DNA of 64,000 bases. Origin: Hymenobacter sublimis (GTDB taxonomy: Bacteria; Bacteroidota; Bacteroidia; Cytophagales; Hymenobacteraceae). A program made the translations under genes and the position numbers. The DNA lies in the NCBI RefSeq assembly GCF_023101345.1, contig NZ_CP095848.1, positions 2,045,501 to 2,109,500 of the forward strand, in the 5' to 3' direction. Under the pieces are notes generated by a model. That model made no database searches, was not told the DNA's origin, and was given only the letters and a program-made list of their open reading frames with translations. Shown here piece after piece: positions 16,351-23,402 of the stretch (position 1 is its first letter; each line of letters starts with the position of its first letter).

Positions 16351-16545
16351 TTTTGTTGATAAGGCTCCTTCGCGACTTGAGGACCCTTGTCGGGTGCTGC
16401 GGCGTGGGGTGAGTGGGCAGAAGGCGTGGGCTTTCTACCTGGGCGCGGGACGTAGTAATCCGATGAAGGCAGTAAGGTGAAACAAGGGCCAGGAAAAGCG
16501 GCCAGAACGCTGCTACACCCGTTTTTCCACCTACCCTTGCTTGCC
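16351..16545 (+). other. Leader between riboswitch and thioesterase gene
   Basis: About 195 bases follow the B12 box before the next start codon. No strong terminator hairpin plus T tract was found. One frame stays open for some 40 codons and ends at 16498 (reading RVLRRGVSGQKAWAFYLGAG), which may be chance or the remnant of an earlier downstream gene. This stretch would contain any expression platform. Confidence 0.4.
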
Positions 16546-16953
16546 ATGCTACCGCTCGAAGAAAAAATCAGTCGCGCCGAAACGCGCATTTTCAAGGCTG
16601 TATTTCCCAACACCACCAACCACTACGACACCTTGTTCGGAGGCACTACCCTGCACCTCATGGACGAAGTAGCCTTTATTACGGCCACCCGGTTCAGTCG
16701 CCTCAAAATGGTGACCGTGTCGTCTGACAAAGTCGACTTTACCCACCCCATTCCCGGCGGCACGCTGGTGGAGCTGATCGGGCGCGTGGAGCACGTGGGC
16801 AACACCAGCCTGAAGGTGCGCGTGGAGCTGTTCGTGGAGCAGATGTACTCCGAGGAGCGCCACCGGGCCGTGTCGGGGCTGTTCACGTTTGTGGCCATCG
16901 ATGAGCATAAACGACCCGTACGTATTCTGGGGCCCGCTGCTGCTGTCGTATAG
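16546..16953 (+). CDS. Acyl-CoA thioesterase (hotdog fold)
   Basis: A 135-residue single hotdog-domain thioesterase of the YciA/BACH type, hydrolysing acyl-CoA to free acid and CoA in the cytoplasm. The diagnostic N-terminal run is KAVFPNTTNHYDTLFGG at about residues 17-33, followed by LHLMDEVAFITATRFSR (catalytic Asp in the helix) and VSSDKVDFTHPIPGG. A further paralogue lies at 34627-35148. The ATG at 16546 fits the family N-terminus; GTG 16477 would add a leader with no family similarity. It is the first gene after the cobalamin riboswitch, an unusual combination. Confidence 0.92.
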   Translation: MLPLEEKISRAETRIFKAVFPNTTNHYDTLFGGTTLHLMDEVAFITATRFSRLKMVTVSSDKVDFTHPIPGGTLVELIGRVEHVGNTSLKVRVELFVEQMYSEERHRAVSGLFTFVAIDEHKRPVRILGPAAAVV

Positions 16954-17090
16954 ATGAATAGCTATTTTCAGAGCTTTAACAAACTAACTATATGACGGTT
17001 ACACTCTATGGCTGGATTTTTCCCAGAGCCGTCCGAACCTTTCTGCGCGCTTTTAAGGTTTAACAGGCCTCTCCTCCCTATCACGTTGAT

Positions 17091-17411
17091 ATGGCACCCG
17101 ACCCCCACTACACTCCTGAAATGAATTCTCGCCTGGAACAGTCGTTTCGGGAAGCGGACCTGGCCCGCGAAGAACTAACTGACTCTATGGCAAACTCTGT
17201 GGCCGCGAACTGCGACCTACTCCACCACGGCCTGGTAAGCGCCAAAGGATTGGAAGTCACGACGGAAATGTACCGTCACCTGCTTGGCCAGTTGCTGCGC
17301 CACCCCTCCGGCGAAGTCCGCACCCAGGCCTTGACGCTGTTCAACGAGGCCATGGAAAAATTCTGGCCCCGCCTGCAGAATACTACCCCGCCCCCCGGCG
17401 GCGGGCACTAG
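17091..17411 (+). CDS. Small helical hypothetical protein
   Basis: A 106-residue protein with no family I recognise. It is predicted to be mostly helical and charged (LEQSFREADLAREELTDSM, then LTLFNEAMEKFWPRLQ), without a signal peptide or membrane segment, ending in a Pro/Gly tail. A second possible start is ATG 17121. It sits alone between the thioesterase and a strong terminator that begins 20 bases after its stop, which supports it being a real transcribed gene. Confidence 0.5.
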   Translation: MAPDPHYTPEMNSRLEQSFREADLAREELTDSMANSVAANCDLLHHGLVSAKGLEVTTEMYRHLLGQLLRHPSGEVRTQALTLFNEAMEKFWPRLQNTTPPPGGGH

Positions 17412-17430
17412 GCGCACCCCGCCCCCCCGA

Positions 17431-17488
17431 ACAGCCTCAGGCCTTGCGGAACCTAAAATGGATTCCGCAAGGCCTGAGGCTGTTTTTA
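17431..17488 (+). terminator. Strong intrinsic terminator
   Basis: A 21-bp perfect stem: ACAGCCTCAGGCCTTGCGGAA at 17431-17451 (given here as ACAGCCTCAGG and its continuation) pairs with 17463-17483, followed by TTTTT. It closes the small gene at 17091-17411, and a new promoter starts immediately after it. Confidence 0.9.
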
Positions 17489-17494
17489 GCTGCG

Positions 17495-17502
17495 TATCTT
17501 TG
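17495..17502 (+). promoter_or_regulatory. -7 promoter element of the COG2509 gene
   Basis: TATCTTTG, followed by CG, is an exact TAnnTTTG match directly downstream of the terminator and 53 bases before the ATG at 17556. Confidence 0.65.
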
Positions 17503-17555
17503 CGCTCCGTTACCCCTGTTACCGGTTCAAAGGCTAACTCCCTTTCACCCTTTTT

Positions 17556-19130
17556 ATGACTGAGAAACAAGAAATTGAGCTACTGCTCCCGCCGGAGGTA
17601 GCCTACGACGAGCTGGCCCGCTACCGCGCCCTCCTCGATGCCGCAGGCCTGGTACCCGGCCAAGCCGATTTTGTGCATCTGCGCAAGCGCTCCATTGATG
17701 CGCGCGGCCGCCAGCCCCTGGTGCGCCTACGCGCCGACATCTACCAAACGCCCCCGCCCACGGACCTGTTCGGCCCCTGGTTTCAGTACCCGGACGTAAG
17801 CCGGGCCCGCCGCTCCGTCATCATCGTGGGGGCCGGGCCAGCCGGGCTATTTGCCGCTTTGCGGGCCATTGAGCTGGGTATCCGGCCGATTGTGGTGGAG
17901 CGGGGCAAAGATGTGCGCACCCGCCGCCGCGACCTGGCTGCCCTGAACAAGGAGCACGTAGTCAACCCTGATTCCAACTACTGCTTTGGCGAAGGCGGGG
18001 CCGGCACCTACTCCGATGGCAAGCTCTATACCCGCTCCACCAAGCGCGGCGACATCCAGCGCATCCTACGCCTGCTGGTGCAGCACGGCGCTACCCCCGA
18101 TATTCTGGTGGATGCCCACCCCCACATTGGCACCAACAAGCTGCCCTACGTGGTGGCGGCCCTGCGCGAGAGTGTGCGTCAGGCCGGCGGGGAGGTTCAC
18201 TTTGATACGCGGGTCGATGACCTCATCCTGGAAAATAACCGCCTGCGCGGGGTAGTAACGGCTACCGGCCAAGCCCTGGAAGCCGACGCAGTAATTCTGG
18301 CCACCGGCCACTCGGCCCGCGACATCTACGAGCTGCTGCACCGCCGGGGCGTGCTGATCGAAGCCAAGCCCTTTGCCCTGGGCGTGCGCGTGGAGCACCC
18401 CCAGGCCCTCATCGACCAGGCTCAGTACCGCCGCCAAGACCGGGGTGTGCTGCCCGCCGCCTCCTACGCGCTGGTGCACCAAACCCAGTGGAAAAACCAG
18501 CAGCGGGGCGTATTCTCGTTTTGTATGTGCCCCGGCGGCTTTATTGTGCCGGCCGCTACCTCGCCCGGCGAGGTGGTAGTAAACGGCATGAGCCCCAGCC
18601 GCCGCGACTCGCGCTTTGCCAACTCGGGCATTGTGGCGGCCGTGGAATTGGAGGATATGGACGTGCGCCAGCACGGGGCCCTGGCCGGCTTGCGGTTTCA
18701 GCAGGAAATTGAGCAACGCGCCTGCCGCCTAGCCGGCAACACCCAACTGGCCCCCGCCCAGCGCCTCGGCGACTTCCTGAAAAGCAAGGTGTCGCCGGAG
18801 CTGCTGGAAACCAGCTACCAGCCTGGCCTCGTGTCGGTGCCCATGGATCAGGTGGTGGGGCCAGCTTTGGCCGAACGCCTGCGCCAGGGTTTTCAGAACT
18901 TCGGCCGCAAGATTCCGGGCTACGCTACCAACCTGGCCCAGATTGTGGGGGTGGAAAGCCGCACCTCCTCGCCCGTGCGCATTCCCCGCGACCGAGACAC
19001 GCTGGAACACCCCGAGGTGCGCGGCCTCTTCCCCTGCGGGGAAGGCGCGGGCTACGCCGGCGGCATCGTGTCGGCAGCCATGGATGGGGAACGGTGCGCG
19101 GAAGCAGCGTTTGCGGCCGTTAGCCGTTAG
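17556..19130 (+). CDS. FAD-dependent dehydrogenase of the COG2509 family
   Basis: A 524-residue flavoprotein. The first 90 residues form a small N-terminal domain, followed by the FAD-binding Rossmann motif IIVGAGPAGLFAALRA near residues 88-103 and the family segment YCFGEGGAGTYSDGKLYTRS. A C-terminal FAD-contact stretch RTSSPVRIPRD and the closing GEGAGYAGGIVSAAMDG match COG2509 proteins. The family is widespread, is predicted to be an oxidoreductase and has no settled substrate. It is cytoplasmic, monocistronic, with its own promoter after a terminator. Its last codons and stop (GCC GTT AGC CGT TAG) are formed by the first units of the CCGTTAG tandem repeat that continues downstream. Confidence 0.9.
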   Translation: MTEKQEIELLLPPEVAYDELARYRALLDAAGLVPGQADFVHLRKRSIDARGRQPLVRLRADIYQTPPPTDLFGPWFQYPDVSRARRSVIIVGAGPAGLFAALRAIELGIRPIVVERGKDVRTRRRDLAALNKEHVVNPDSNYCFGEGGAGTYSDGKLYTRSTKRGDIQRILRLLVQHGATPDILVDAHPHIGTNKLPYVVAALRESVRQAGGEVHFDTRVDDLILENNRLRGVVTATGQALEADAVILATGHSARDIYELLHRRGVLIEAKPFALGVRVEHPQALIDQAQYRRQDRGVLPAASYALVHQTQWKNQQRGVFSFCMCPGGFIVPAATSPGEVVVNGMSPSRRDSRFANSGIVAAVELEDMDVRQHGALAGLRFQQEIEQRACRLAGNTQLAPAQRLGDFLKSKVSPELLETSYQPGLVSVPMDQVVGPALAERLRQGFQNFGRKIPGYATNLAQIVGVESRTSSPVRIPRDRDTLEHPEVRGLFPCGEGAGYAGGIVSAAMDGERCAEAAFAAVSR

Positions 19131-19177
19131 CCGTTAGCCGTTAGCCGTTAGCCGTTAGCCGTTAGCCGTTAGCCGTT
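19117..19177 (+). repeat. Heptanucleotide tandem repeat (CCGTTAG)8
   Basis: Eight exact CCGTTAG units span 19117-19172, followed by a partial CCGTT. The array overlaps the end of the COG2509 gene and supplies its stop codon. Because each 21 bases of the array contains TAG in every frame, changes in unit number cannot extend the protein by more than a few residues. It could vary in copy number between strains. Confidence 0.95.
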
Positions 19178-19278
19178 GCCGACGGCAGCTTACGCACAAG
19201 GTTTTGCGTACACGCTTTTATTGTATTGTTTTCACTTCACACGCTAGCTAACAGCTACTAGCTGATGGCGTACTGCTT

Positions 19279-19638
19279 ATGAAAAAGACCCTCGTTCTTG
19301 GGGCTACGGATAACCCCTCCCGCTACGCTTATCGCGCCGTTCACCAACTTAAAAACCATGGGCACGAGGTAGTACCCGTGGGGATTCGTAAGGGCCAGGT
19401 AGCCGGCCTTAACATCCAGACTGACCGCCCCGCTGCTACCGACGTGGACACGGTGACGCTTTACGTAGGCCCGCAAAACCAGCCCGGCTGGTACGACTAT
19501 ATCCTGGACCTCAACCCCAAACGCATCATTTTCAACCCCGGCACTGAAAACCCGGAGCTGGAAGAGCTGGCCCAGCAGCGCGGTATTCGCACGGAAGAAG
19601 CCTGCACTTTGGTGATGCTGAGCGTAGGCAATTATTAG
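19279..19638 (+). CDS. CoA-binding domain protein
   Basis: A 119-residue single-domain protein with a Rossmann-like CoA-binding fold (YccU type). The opening KKTLVLGATDNPSRYAYRAV is the dinucleotide-like loop, followed by GHEVVPVGIRKGQVAG, and the C-terminal FNPGTENPELEELAQQRGI matches the family pattern PG....E....A...GI. Stand-alone members are conserved in bacteria, and their physiological role is not settled. Cytoplasmic. The gene is monocistronic, with the heptamer repeat upstream and a terminator downstream. Confidence 0.85.
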   Translation: MKKTLVLGATDNPSRYAYRAVHQLKNHGHEVVPVGIRKGQVAGLNIQTDRPAATDVDTVTLYVGPQNQPGWYDYILDLNPKRIIFNPGTENPELEELAQQRGIRTEEACTLVMLSVGNY

Positions 19639-19693
19639 GCGCATTATGGATGGCATAATGGCCATTTAGTCTCCTTCTTTATACCCTACATCC

Positions 19694-19738
19694 ACGAGCC
19701 CTTACTTCCAGCCCGGAGGTAGGGGCTTGTTCTGTTTT
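19694..19738 (+). terminator. Intrinsic terminator after the CoA-binding gene
   Basis: ACGAGCCCTTACTTCC (19694-19709) pairs with GGAGGTAGGGGCTTGT (19715-19730) through Watson-Crick and G-U pairs, followed by TCTGTTTT. Downstream, 19744-19770 holds a partial copy of the dispersed repeat seen at 12034-12060. The remainder of the gap to 19908 shows nothing else. Confidence 0.7.
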
Positions 19739-19908
19739 AGGTCGGTAGCACTGCGGGAAAGACGGTTGAGGGTGTTATAGCTTCTCGCTAAGAATCCTCT
19801 CCATCTTACCCCATAAAAAATTCTTGCTTACCCAGGCAACCCCTACCTTCCGGCTTCCATCTAGCCCCTCAAACGCCTCGCTCTGATCTGAACTTTACGC
19901 CTCCTTCC

Positions 19909-20496
19909 GTGACTGACGCCGACCTCATTGCCGCCTGCCGCCAAGGTAGCAGTCGGGCCCAAAAGCAGCTCTATGAGCGGTTTTCGGGACTGATGCTGGG
20001 CGTGTGCCTGCGCTACCTACGGCGGCGCGAAGATGCCGAGGAGGCCCTGATTGTGGGGTTTACCAAGGTGTTCCGGGCCCTGGATCAGTACCGGCACGAG
20101 GGTTCGTTTGAAGGCTGGATTCGGCGCATCGTCGTGAATGAGGCCCTCGGGATGTTGCGGCGCAAAGAGCCCCTGCACCTAGCTATCGACGACCTGACCT
20201 ACGACACGCCGACTACCCCCGCCGAAGCGGAAAGTCGCCTCAACGCCGACGATATGCTGGCCCTGCTAGCCGAGCTGCCCGCCGGCTACCGCACGGTTTT
20301 CAACTTGTACGCCCTGGAGGGCTACACCCACCCCGAAATCGGCGAGCTGCTCGGTATTTCGGAGGGCACCAGTAAATCGCAGCTCAGTAAGGCCCGGGCC
20401 ATGCTCCAGCGCCGCCTCGCGGTAGCCAACGCGCAAGCCCAACCGGCCGCCTCCACCTCCTCACCGAAAGAATTGTATGCAGTCGGAAGATATTGA
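19909..20496 (+). CDS. ECF-type RNA polymerase sigma factor
   Basis: A 195-residue sigma-70 family protein with region 2 (YERFSGLMLGVCLRYLRRREDAEE and FTKVFRALDQYRHEGSFEGWIRRI in the usual order, about residues 25-85) and region 4 with its helix-turn-helix (LPAGYRTVFNLYALEGYTH, then IGELLGISEGTSKSQLSKAR). There is no region 1 or 3, so it is extracytoplasmic-function type. It starts with GTG. The next gene overlaps its last 20 bases and encodes a single-pass membrane protein, the usual place for an anti-sigma factor; a beta-barrel protein gene follows. The target regulon is unknown. Confidence 0.92.
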   Translation: MTDADLIAACRQGSSRAQKQLYERFSGLMLGVCLRYLRRREDAEEALIVGFTKVFRALDQYRHEGSFEGWIRRIVVNEALGMLRRKEPLHLAIDDLTYDTPTTPAEAESRLNADDMLALLAELPAGYRTVFNLYALEGYTHPEIGELLGISEGTSKSQLSKARAMLQRRLAVANAQAQPAASTSSPKELYAVGRY

Positions 20497-21283
20497 TAAG
20501 CTGTTTCGCGACCGGCTTGCGGATCACGCTCCTACCCCACCCGCTTTTGTCTGGGCCGAAATTGAGGCCGAGATGCAGCCCCGCCGCAAGCGCCCCGTGT
20601 TGTGGCTGGCCGCCGCGGCCGTGGCCCTGCTCACCCTGCTGGGCGGGGCCTGGTGGGTACTGACGGGCGGCAATCCCAGTCGCCCCGGCACCCCGCAGAT
20701 GGCTGCTGCCACGCCCCGTCCGGCGGCACCTGCTACCTCTAAACAAGCAGAGAATAATTCTTCCTCTCAGGCAACCGCTCCCCTGGTTTTCCCATCTAGC
20801 CCCTCAGAAGCCCAGGCCAATAAGCCAGCCGTTGTAGTGGCCACTGCAACTCCCTCCCAGCAAGCCCGGTCTCGGGGTGTACAACCAGACCCCGCTGCTG
20901 CGAGCCGCCGGCCCGCCCGGCCCCGCGCTTCTACCCCGGCCGCAGCGCGCCAGCTAGCCCTGGCTAACGCTCCGGCTCCCACCCCGAGCCGCCCGACGCT
21001 CCCTGAGCCAACGCCCGACCCGGAGCTGGACCGGCCTACTACCTTACCCGCGGCCACAGTGGCCCTTACCGGCCCCATTGAAGTAGAAGTGCGGCCCGCG
21101 GCACCTGCTTCAGCCGTTGCCGCTACGCCCACCCATCGCCCCCGCCTGACTTCCCTGCTCCGGCAGGCCCGCAATGCCGTGAAGGGCGAGCGGGTCAGCC
21201 TAACCGATGCTGGGCTGCCTGAAACGGTGACGGTGCAAGCCCGGGTAGCCGGCCACACGCTTACCAAGACCATCCAACTCTAA
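20477..21283 (+). CDS. Single-pass membrane protein, probable anti-sigma factor
   Basis: A 268-residue protein that starts inside the 3' end of the sigma factor gene (20-base overlap), implying coupled translation. The N-terminal 35 residues (IDKLFRDRLADHAPTPPAFVW, then EIEAEMQ) look like the short cytoplasmic sigma-binding region of Bacteroidota anti-sigma proteins. One transmembrane helix lies at about 40-62, followed by a long Pro/Ala/Thr-rich periplasmic linker (70-215) and a short C-terminal domain. No zinc-binding HxxxCxxC motif is present. The role rests on position and layout, not on a recognised domain. Confidence 0.7.
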   Translation: MQSEDIDKLFRDRLADHAPTPPAFVWAEIEAEMQPRRKRPVLWLAAAAVALLTLLGGAWWVLTGGNPSRPGTPQMAAATPRPAAPATSKQAENNSSSQATAPLVFPSSPSEAQANKPAVVVATATPSQQARSRGVQPDPAAASRRPARPRASTPAAARQLALANAPAPTPSRPTLPEPTPDPELDRPTTLPAATVALTGPIEVEVRPAAPASAVAATPTHRPRLTSLLRQARNAVKGERVSLTDAGLPETVTVQARVAGHTLTKTIQL

Positions 21284-21309
21284 CTCTCCCGCTTTTCGCG
21301 CCTTTTCTT

Positions 21310-22464
21310 ATGAAACGCTTTTTTGCTCTCCTCGCCTTCTTGCTGCTGACGCTGACTACGGCCAGCACCGCCCGGGCCGCAGGCCACCCCAGCAACGACG
21401 ACACCATCCTCGTTAAGCTGCCCAACCAAGCCACCATGACGCTCTACGTCAAGGACAAGGCCCAGCTCCGGCAAATGCGCCAGTACAAGCTCGACTCCCT
21501 GATTGTACTACTTGACGCTTACATCACCCAGGCCGAAGCGGCGGGCAAAAACTCCAAATCGGAGCAGGTAACCCTGGAGTTTTACCCGGCCAAGGAGCAG
21601 CCCGGCAAGCAGGTACCCGAACAAATCCGGATTACGGTACGCAACCAAGGGCCCGGCAGCAAAACCAAATCCGCGGACCACGTGGACGTTACCCTGGGCC
21701 GCGTGTTTGGCGTGACAGTGGACGAAAGCACGGATGGCGGCAATGACCACGTGTCGGTGCGGGTAGGCACTTCGCCTACCTCCGATTCCATCCGCAATGC
21801 CCAGCGCAAGGCCCGGCAGGAGGAGCGGCACAACCGCGCCGTACACAGCAACTTCAACATTGACCTGGGTCTGAACACGCTGGTAAACCGCGAAACCCCA
21901 GTAGGCGGCCAGGATTTCGACCTGCGCCCCATTGGCTCGCGCTACCTTAGCCTGAATTGGCACTACGACATCCGCGTGGGTAAGAAAGGCTCGCCCCTGC
22001 ACCTGCTCACCGGTCCGGAGCTGGCTTTTAACAACTACATGCTCGACAAGAACTTGCAGTTTATAGAGTCCGGCAACCGCACGGTTGTGGCCCTAGATGC
22101 CACCAACCCCGACCGGGAACTGCAGAAAAGCAAGCTGGCCGTTTCCACCATCAATCTGCCGCTGATGGCCGTGCTGGACTTTAAGAACAAAAAGGGCCGC
22201 GACGCCTTCCGCATTGGGGCCGGCGGGTTCGTGGGCTACCGCCTGGGTTCCCATACCAAAATCAAGTACGAAGACAATGGCAACACCAAAAAGGACAAGG
22301 ACCGCGGCTCCTACAACCTAGCCGACTTCCAATATGGCTTGCAAGGCACCATCGGCATCCGCGGCCTCGACCTCTTCGCCAAGTACAACCTCAACGAAAC
22401 GTTCAAGAATAACCGCGGCCCCCAAGCCCAAACCCTCAGCTTCGGCGTATCGCTGCTGCAATAG
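21310..22464 (+). CDS. Outer membrane beta-barrel (porin-like) protein
   Basis: A 384-residue exported protein with a signal peptide (about residues 1-23, ending ARAAG). The first 170 residues are a hydrophilic periplasmic region; from about 175 the sequence alternates in beta strands (FNIDLGLNTLVN, YLSLNWHYDIRVGKKGSPLHL, FRIGAGGFVGYRLGSHTKIKY) and ends in TLSFGVSLLQ, typical of a C-terminal barrel strand. It follows the sigma/anti-sigma pair after 26 bases, so it is probably in the same operon and may be a target or sensor partner. No specific family name is assigned. Confidence 0.75.
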   Translation: MKRFFALLAFLLLTLTTASTARAAGHPSNDDTILVKLPNQATMTLYVKDKAQLRQMRQYKLDSLIVLLDAYITQAEAAGKNSKSEQVTLEFYPAKEQPGKQVPEQIRITVRNQGPGSKTKSADHVDVTLGRVFGVTVDESTDGGNDHVSVRVGTSPTSDSIRNAQRKARQEERHNRAVHSNFNIDLGLNTLVNRETPVGGQDFDLRPIGSRYLSLNWHYDIRVGKKGSPLHLLTGPELAFNNYMLDKNLQFIESGNRTVVALDATNPDRELQKSKLAVSTINLPLMAVLDFKNKKGRDAFRIGAGGFVGYRLGSHTKIKYEDNGNTKKDKDRGSYNLADFQYGLQGTIGIRGLDLFAKYNLNETFKNNRGPQAQTLSFGVSLLQ

Positions 22465-22483
22465 TGAGGTGATGAATAAGTGA

Positions 22484-22643
22484 GGTGTCATGGTGAGCGA
22501 AGCGCAGCCATCCGTCCTCTTCTCAGTGAATAGCCTAGAAATGTAATAAGCCCTTGACGCTACCATACGTCAAGGGCTTATTACATTTCTAGGGGAAGCA
22601 TTTTGGTCAGGAAGGATAGCTTCGGTACCCTCGCCATGACACC
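22484..22643. repeat. Long palindromic element (MITE-like)
   Basis: A 160-base imperfect palindrome. The core is a perfect 26-bp inverted repeat (22534-22559 and 22568-22593, beginning CCTAGAAATG) around an 8-base loop. The outer arms GGTGTCATGG at 22484 and CCATGACACC ending at 22643 also pair. The arm 22492-22517 matches, in reverse orientation, the repeat at 12050-12075. It separates convergent genes and may work as a terminator, but size and repetition suggest a miniature mobile or REP-type element. Confidence 0.75.
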
Positions 22644-22646
22644 ACT

Positions 22647-23402
22647 TCACTCACCCACCGTATGCCGGTAGAAATTATCCAGCAGGATGGCGGCGGACAC
22701 GGCTACGTTGAGGCTTTCGGCTTGGCCGCGGCCGGGGATGTGCAGGCGCTGGGTCAGGCAGGCTTCTACGGGGGACGTGAGGCCGTGACTTTCGCTACCC
22801 ATGACCAGCACGCCGGTGGGCTGCAAGGTCAGGCGGTGCACGTTGTCGCCGTGCAGGTCGGCGCCGTAAACGGGCAGCTCGGAGGGTAGGCTGCTGAGCC
22901 AAGCAGGCAGCTCGCGCTGCCAGACGGGTACGCGGGTAAACGAGCCCATGGTGGCCGACACGGTTTTAGGTGCCCAGGGGTCGGCGCAGGTTTCGGAGCA
23001 GATGACCCCGGCCAGCCCGTACCAGTCGGCCAGCCGGATGAGGGTGCCCACGTTGCCCGGGTCGCGCACTTCGTCCAGGGCCAGAAAAAGCTGTCCGGCA
23101 GTGGGTTGCAGGGGCTTTTCCTGGGGTAGCTGGGCCACGGCCAGGGCCGTGTTGTTGGTGCTGAGTGTGCCCAAGCGGGTGAGCTCCTCCTCCGACACTA
23201 CATCGACGGGTAGGCCCGCCGGAATATCTGGCCGGATTTTCTCAGCGAATTCAGACGTAACCACGAGCCGTTCCGTTAGAATCCCGGAACTTAGCAGCTC
23301 CCGTACGCTTTTGCCCCCTTCCACCAGGAAGGCGCCGTGCCGGAGTCGGTACTTCTTCAGGTGCAGCGCGTGCACGTATTTCGCTACTGCTTTTGAAATC
23401 AT
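22647..23402 (-). CDS. TrmH/SpoU-family RNA 2'-O-methyltransferase
   Basis: A 251-residue RNA methyltransferase of the SPOUT superfamily. The N-terminal substrate-binding domain (about 1-95) carries KKYRLRHGAFLVEGGKSV, and the catalytic knot shows the three SpoU motifs: LDEVRDPGNVGTLIRLADWY near 108-127, LVMGSESHGL near 198-207 and IPGRGQAESLNVAVSAAI near 219-236. It uses S-adenosylmethionine to methylate a ribose in rRNA or tRNA; the target base is not determined. Its ATG overlaps the proposed start of the divergent gene at 23393. Confidence 0.92.
   Translation of the reverse strand: MISKAVAKYVHALHLKKYRLRHGAFLVEGGKSVRELLSSGILTERLVVTSEFAEKIRPDIPAGLPVDVVSEEELTRLGTLSTNNTALAVAQLPQEKPLQPTAGQLFLALDEVRDPGNVGTLIRLADWYGLAGVICSETCADPWAPKTVSATMGSFTRVPVWQRELPAWLSSLPSELPVYGADLHGDNVHRLTLQPTGVLVMGSESHGLTSPVEACLTQRLHIPGRGQAESLNVAVSAAILLDNFYRHTVGE

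Noticed and set aside
19117-19177. CCGTTAG array considered as a CRISPR or telomere-like array
   Set aside because: Units are adjacent 7-mers without spacers; this is a simple tandem repeat.
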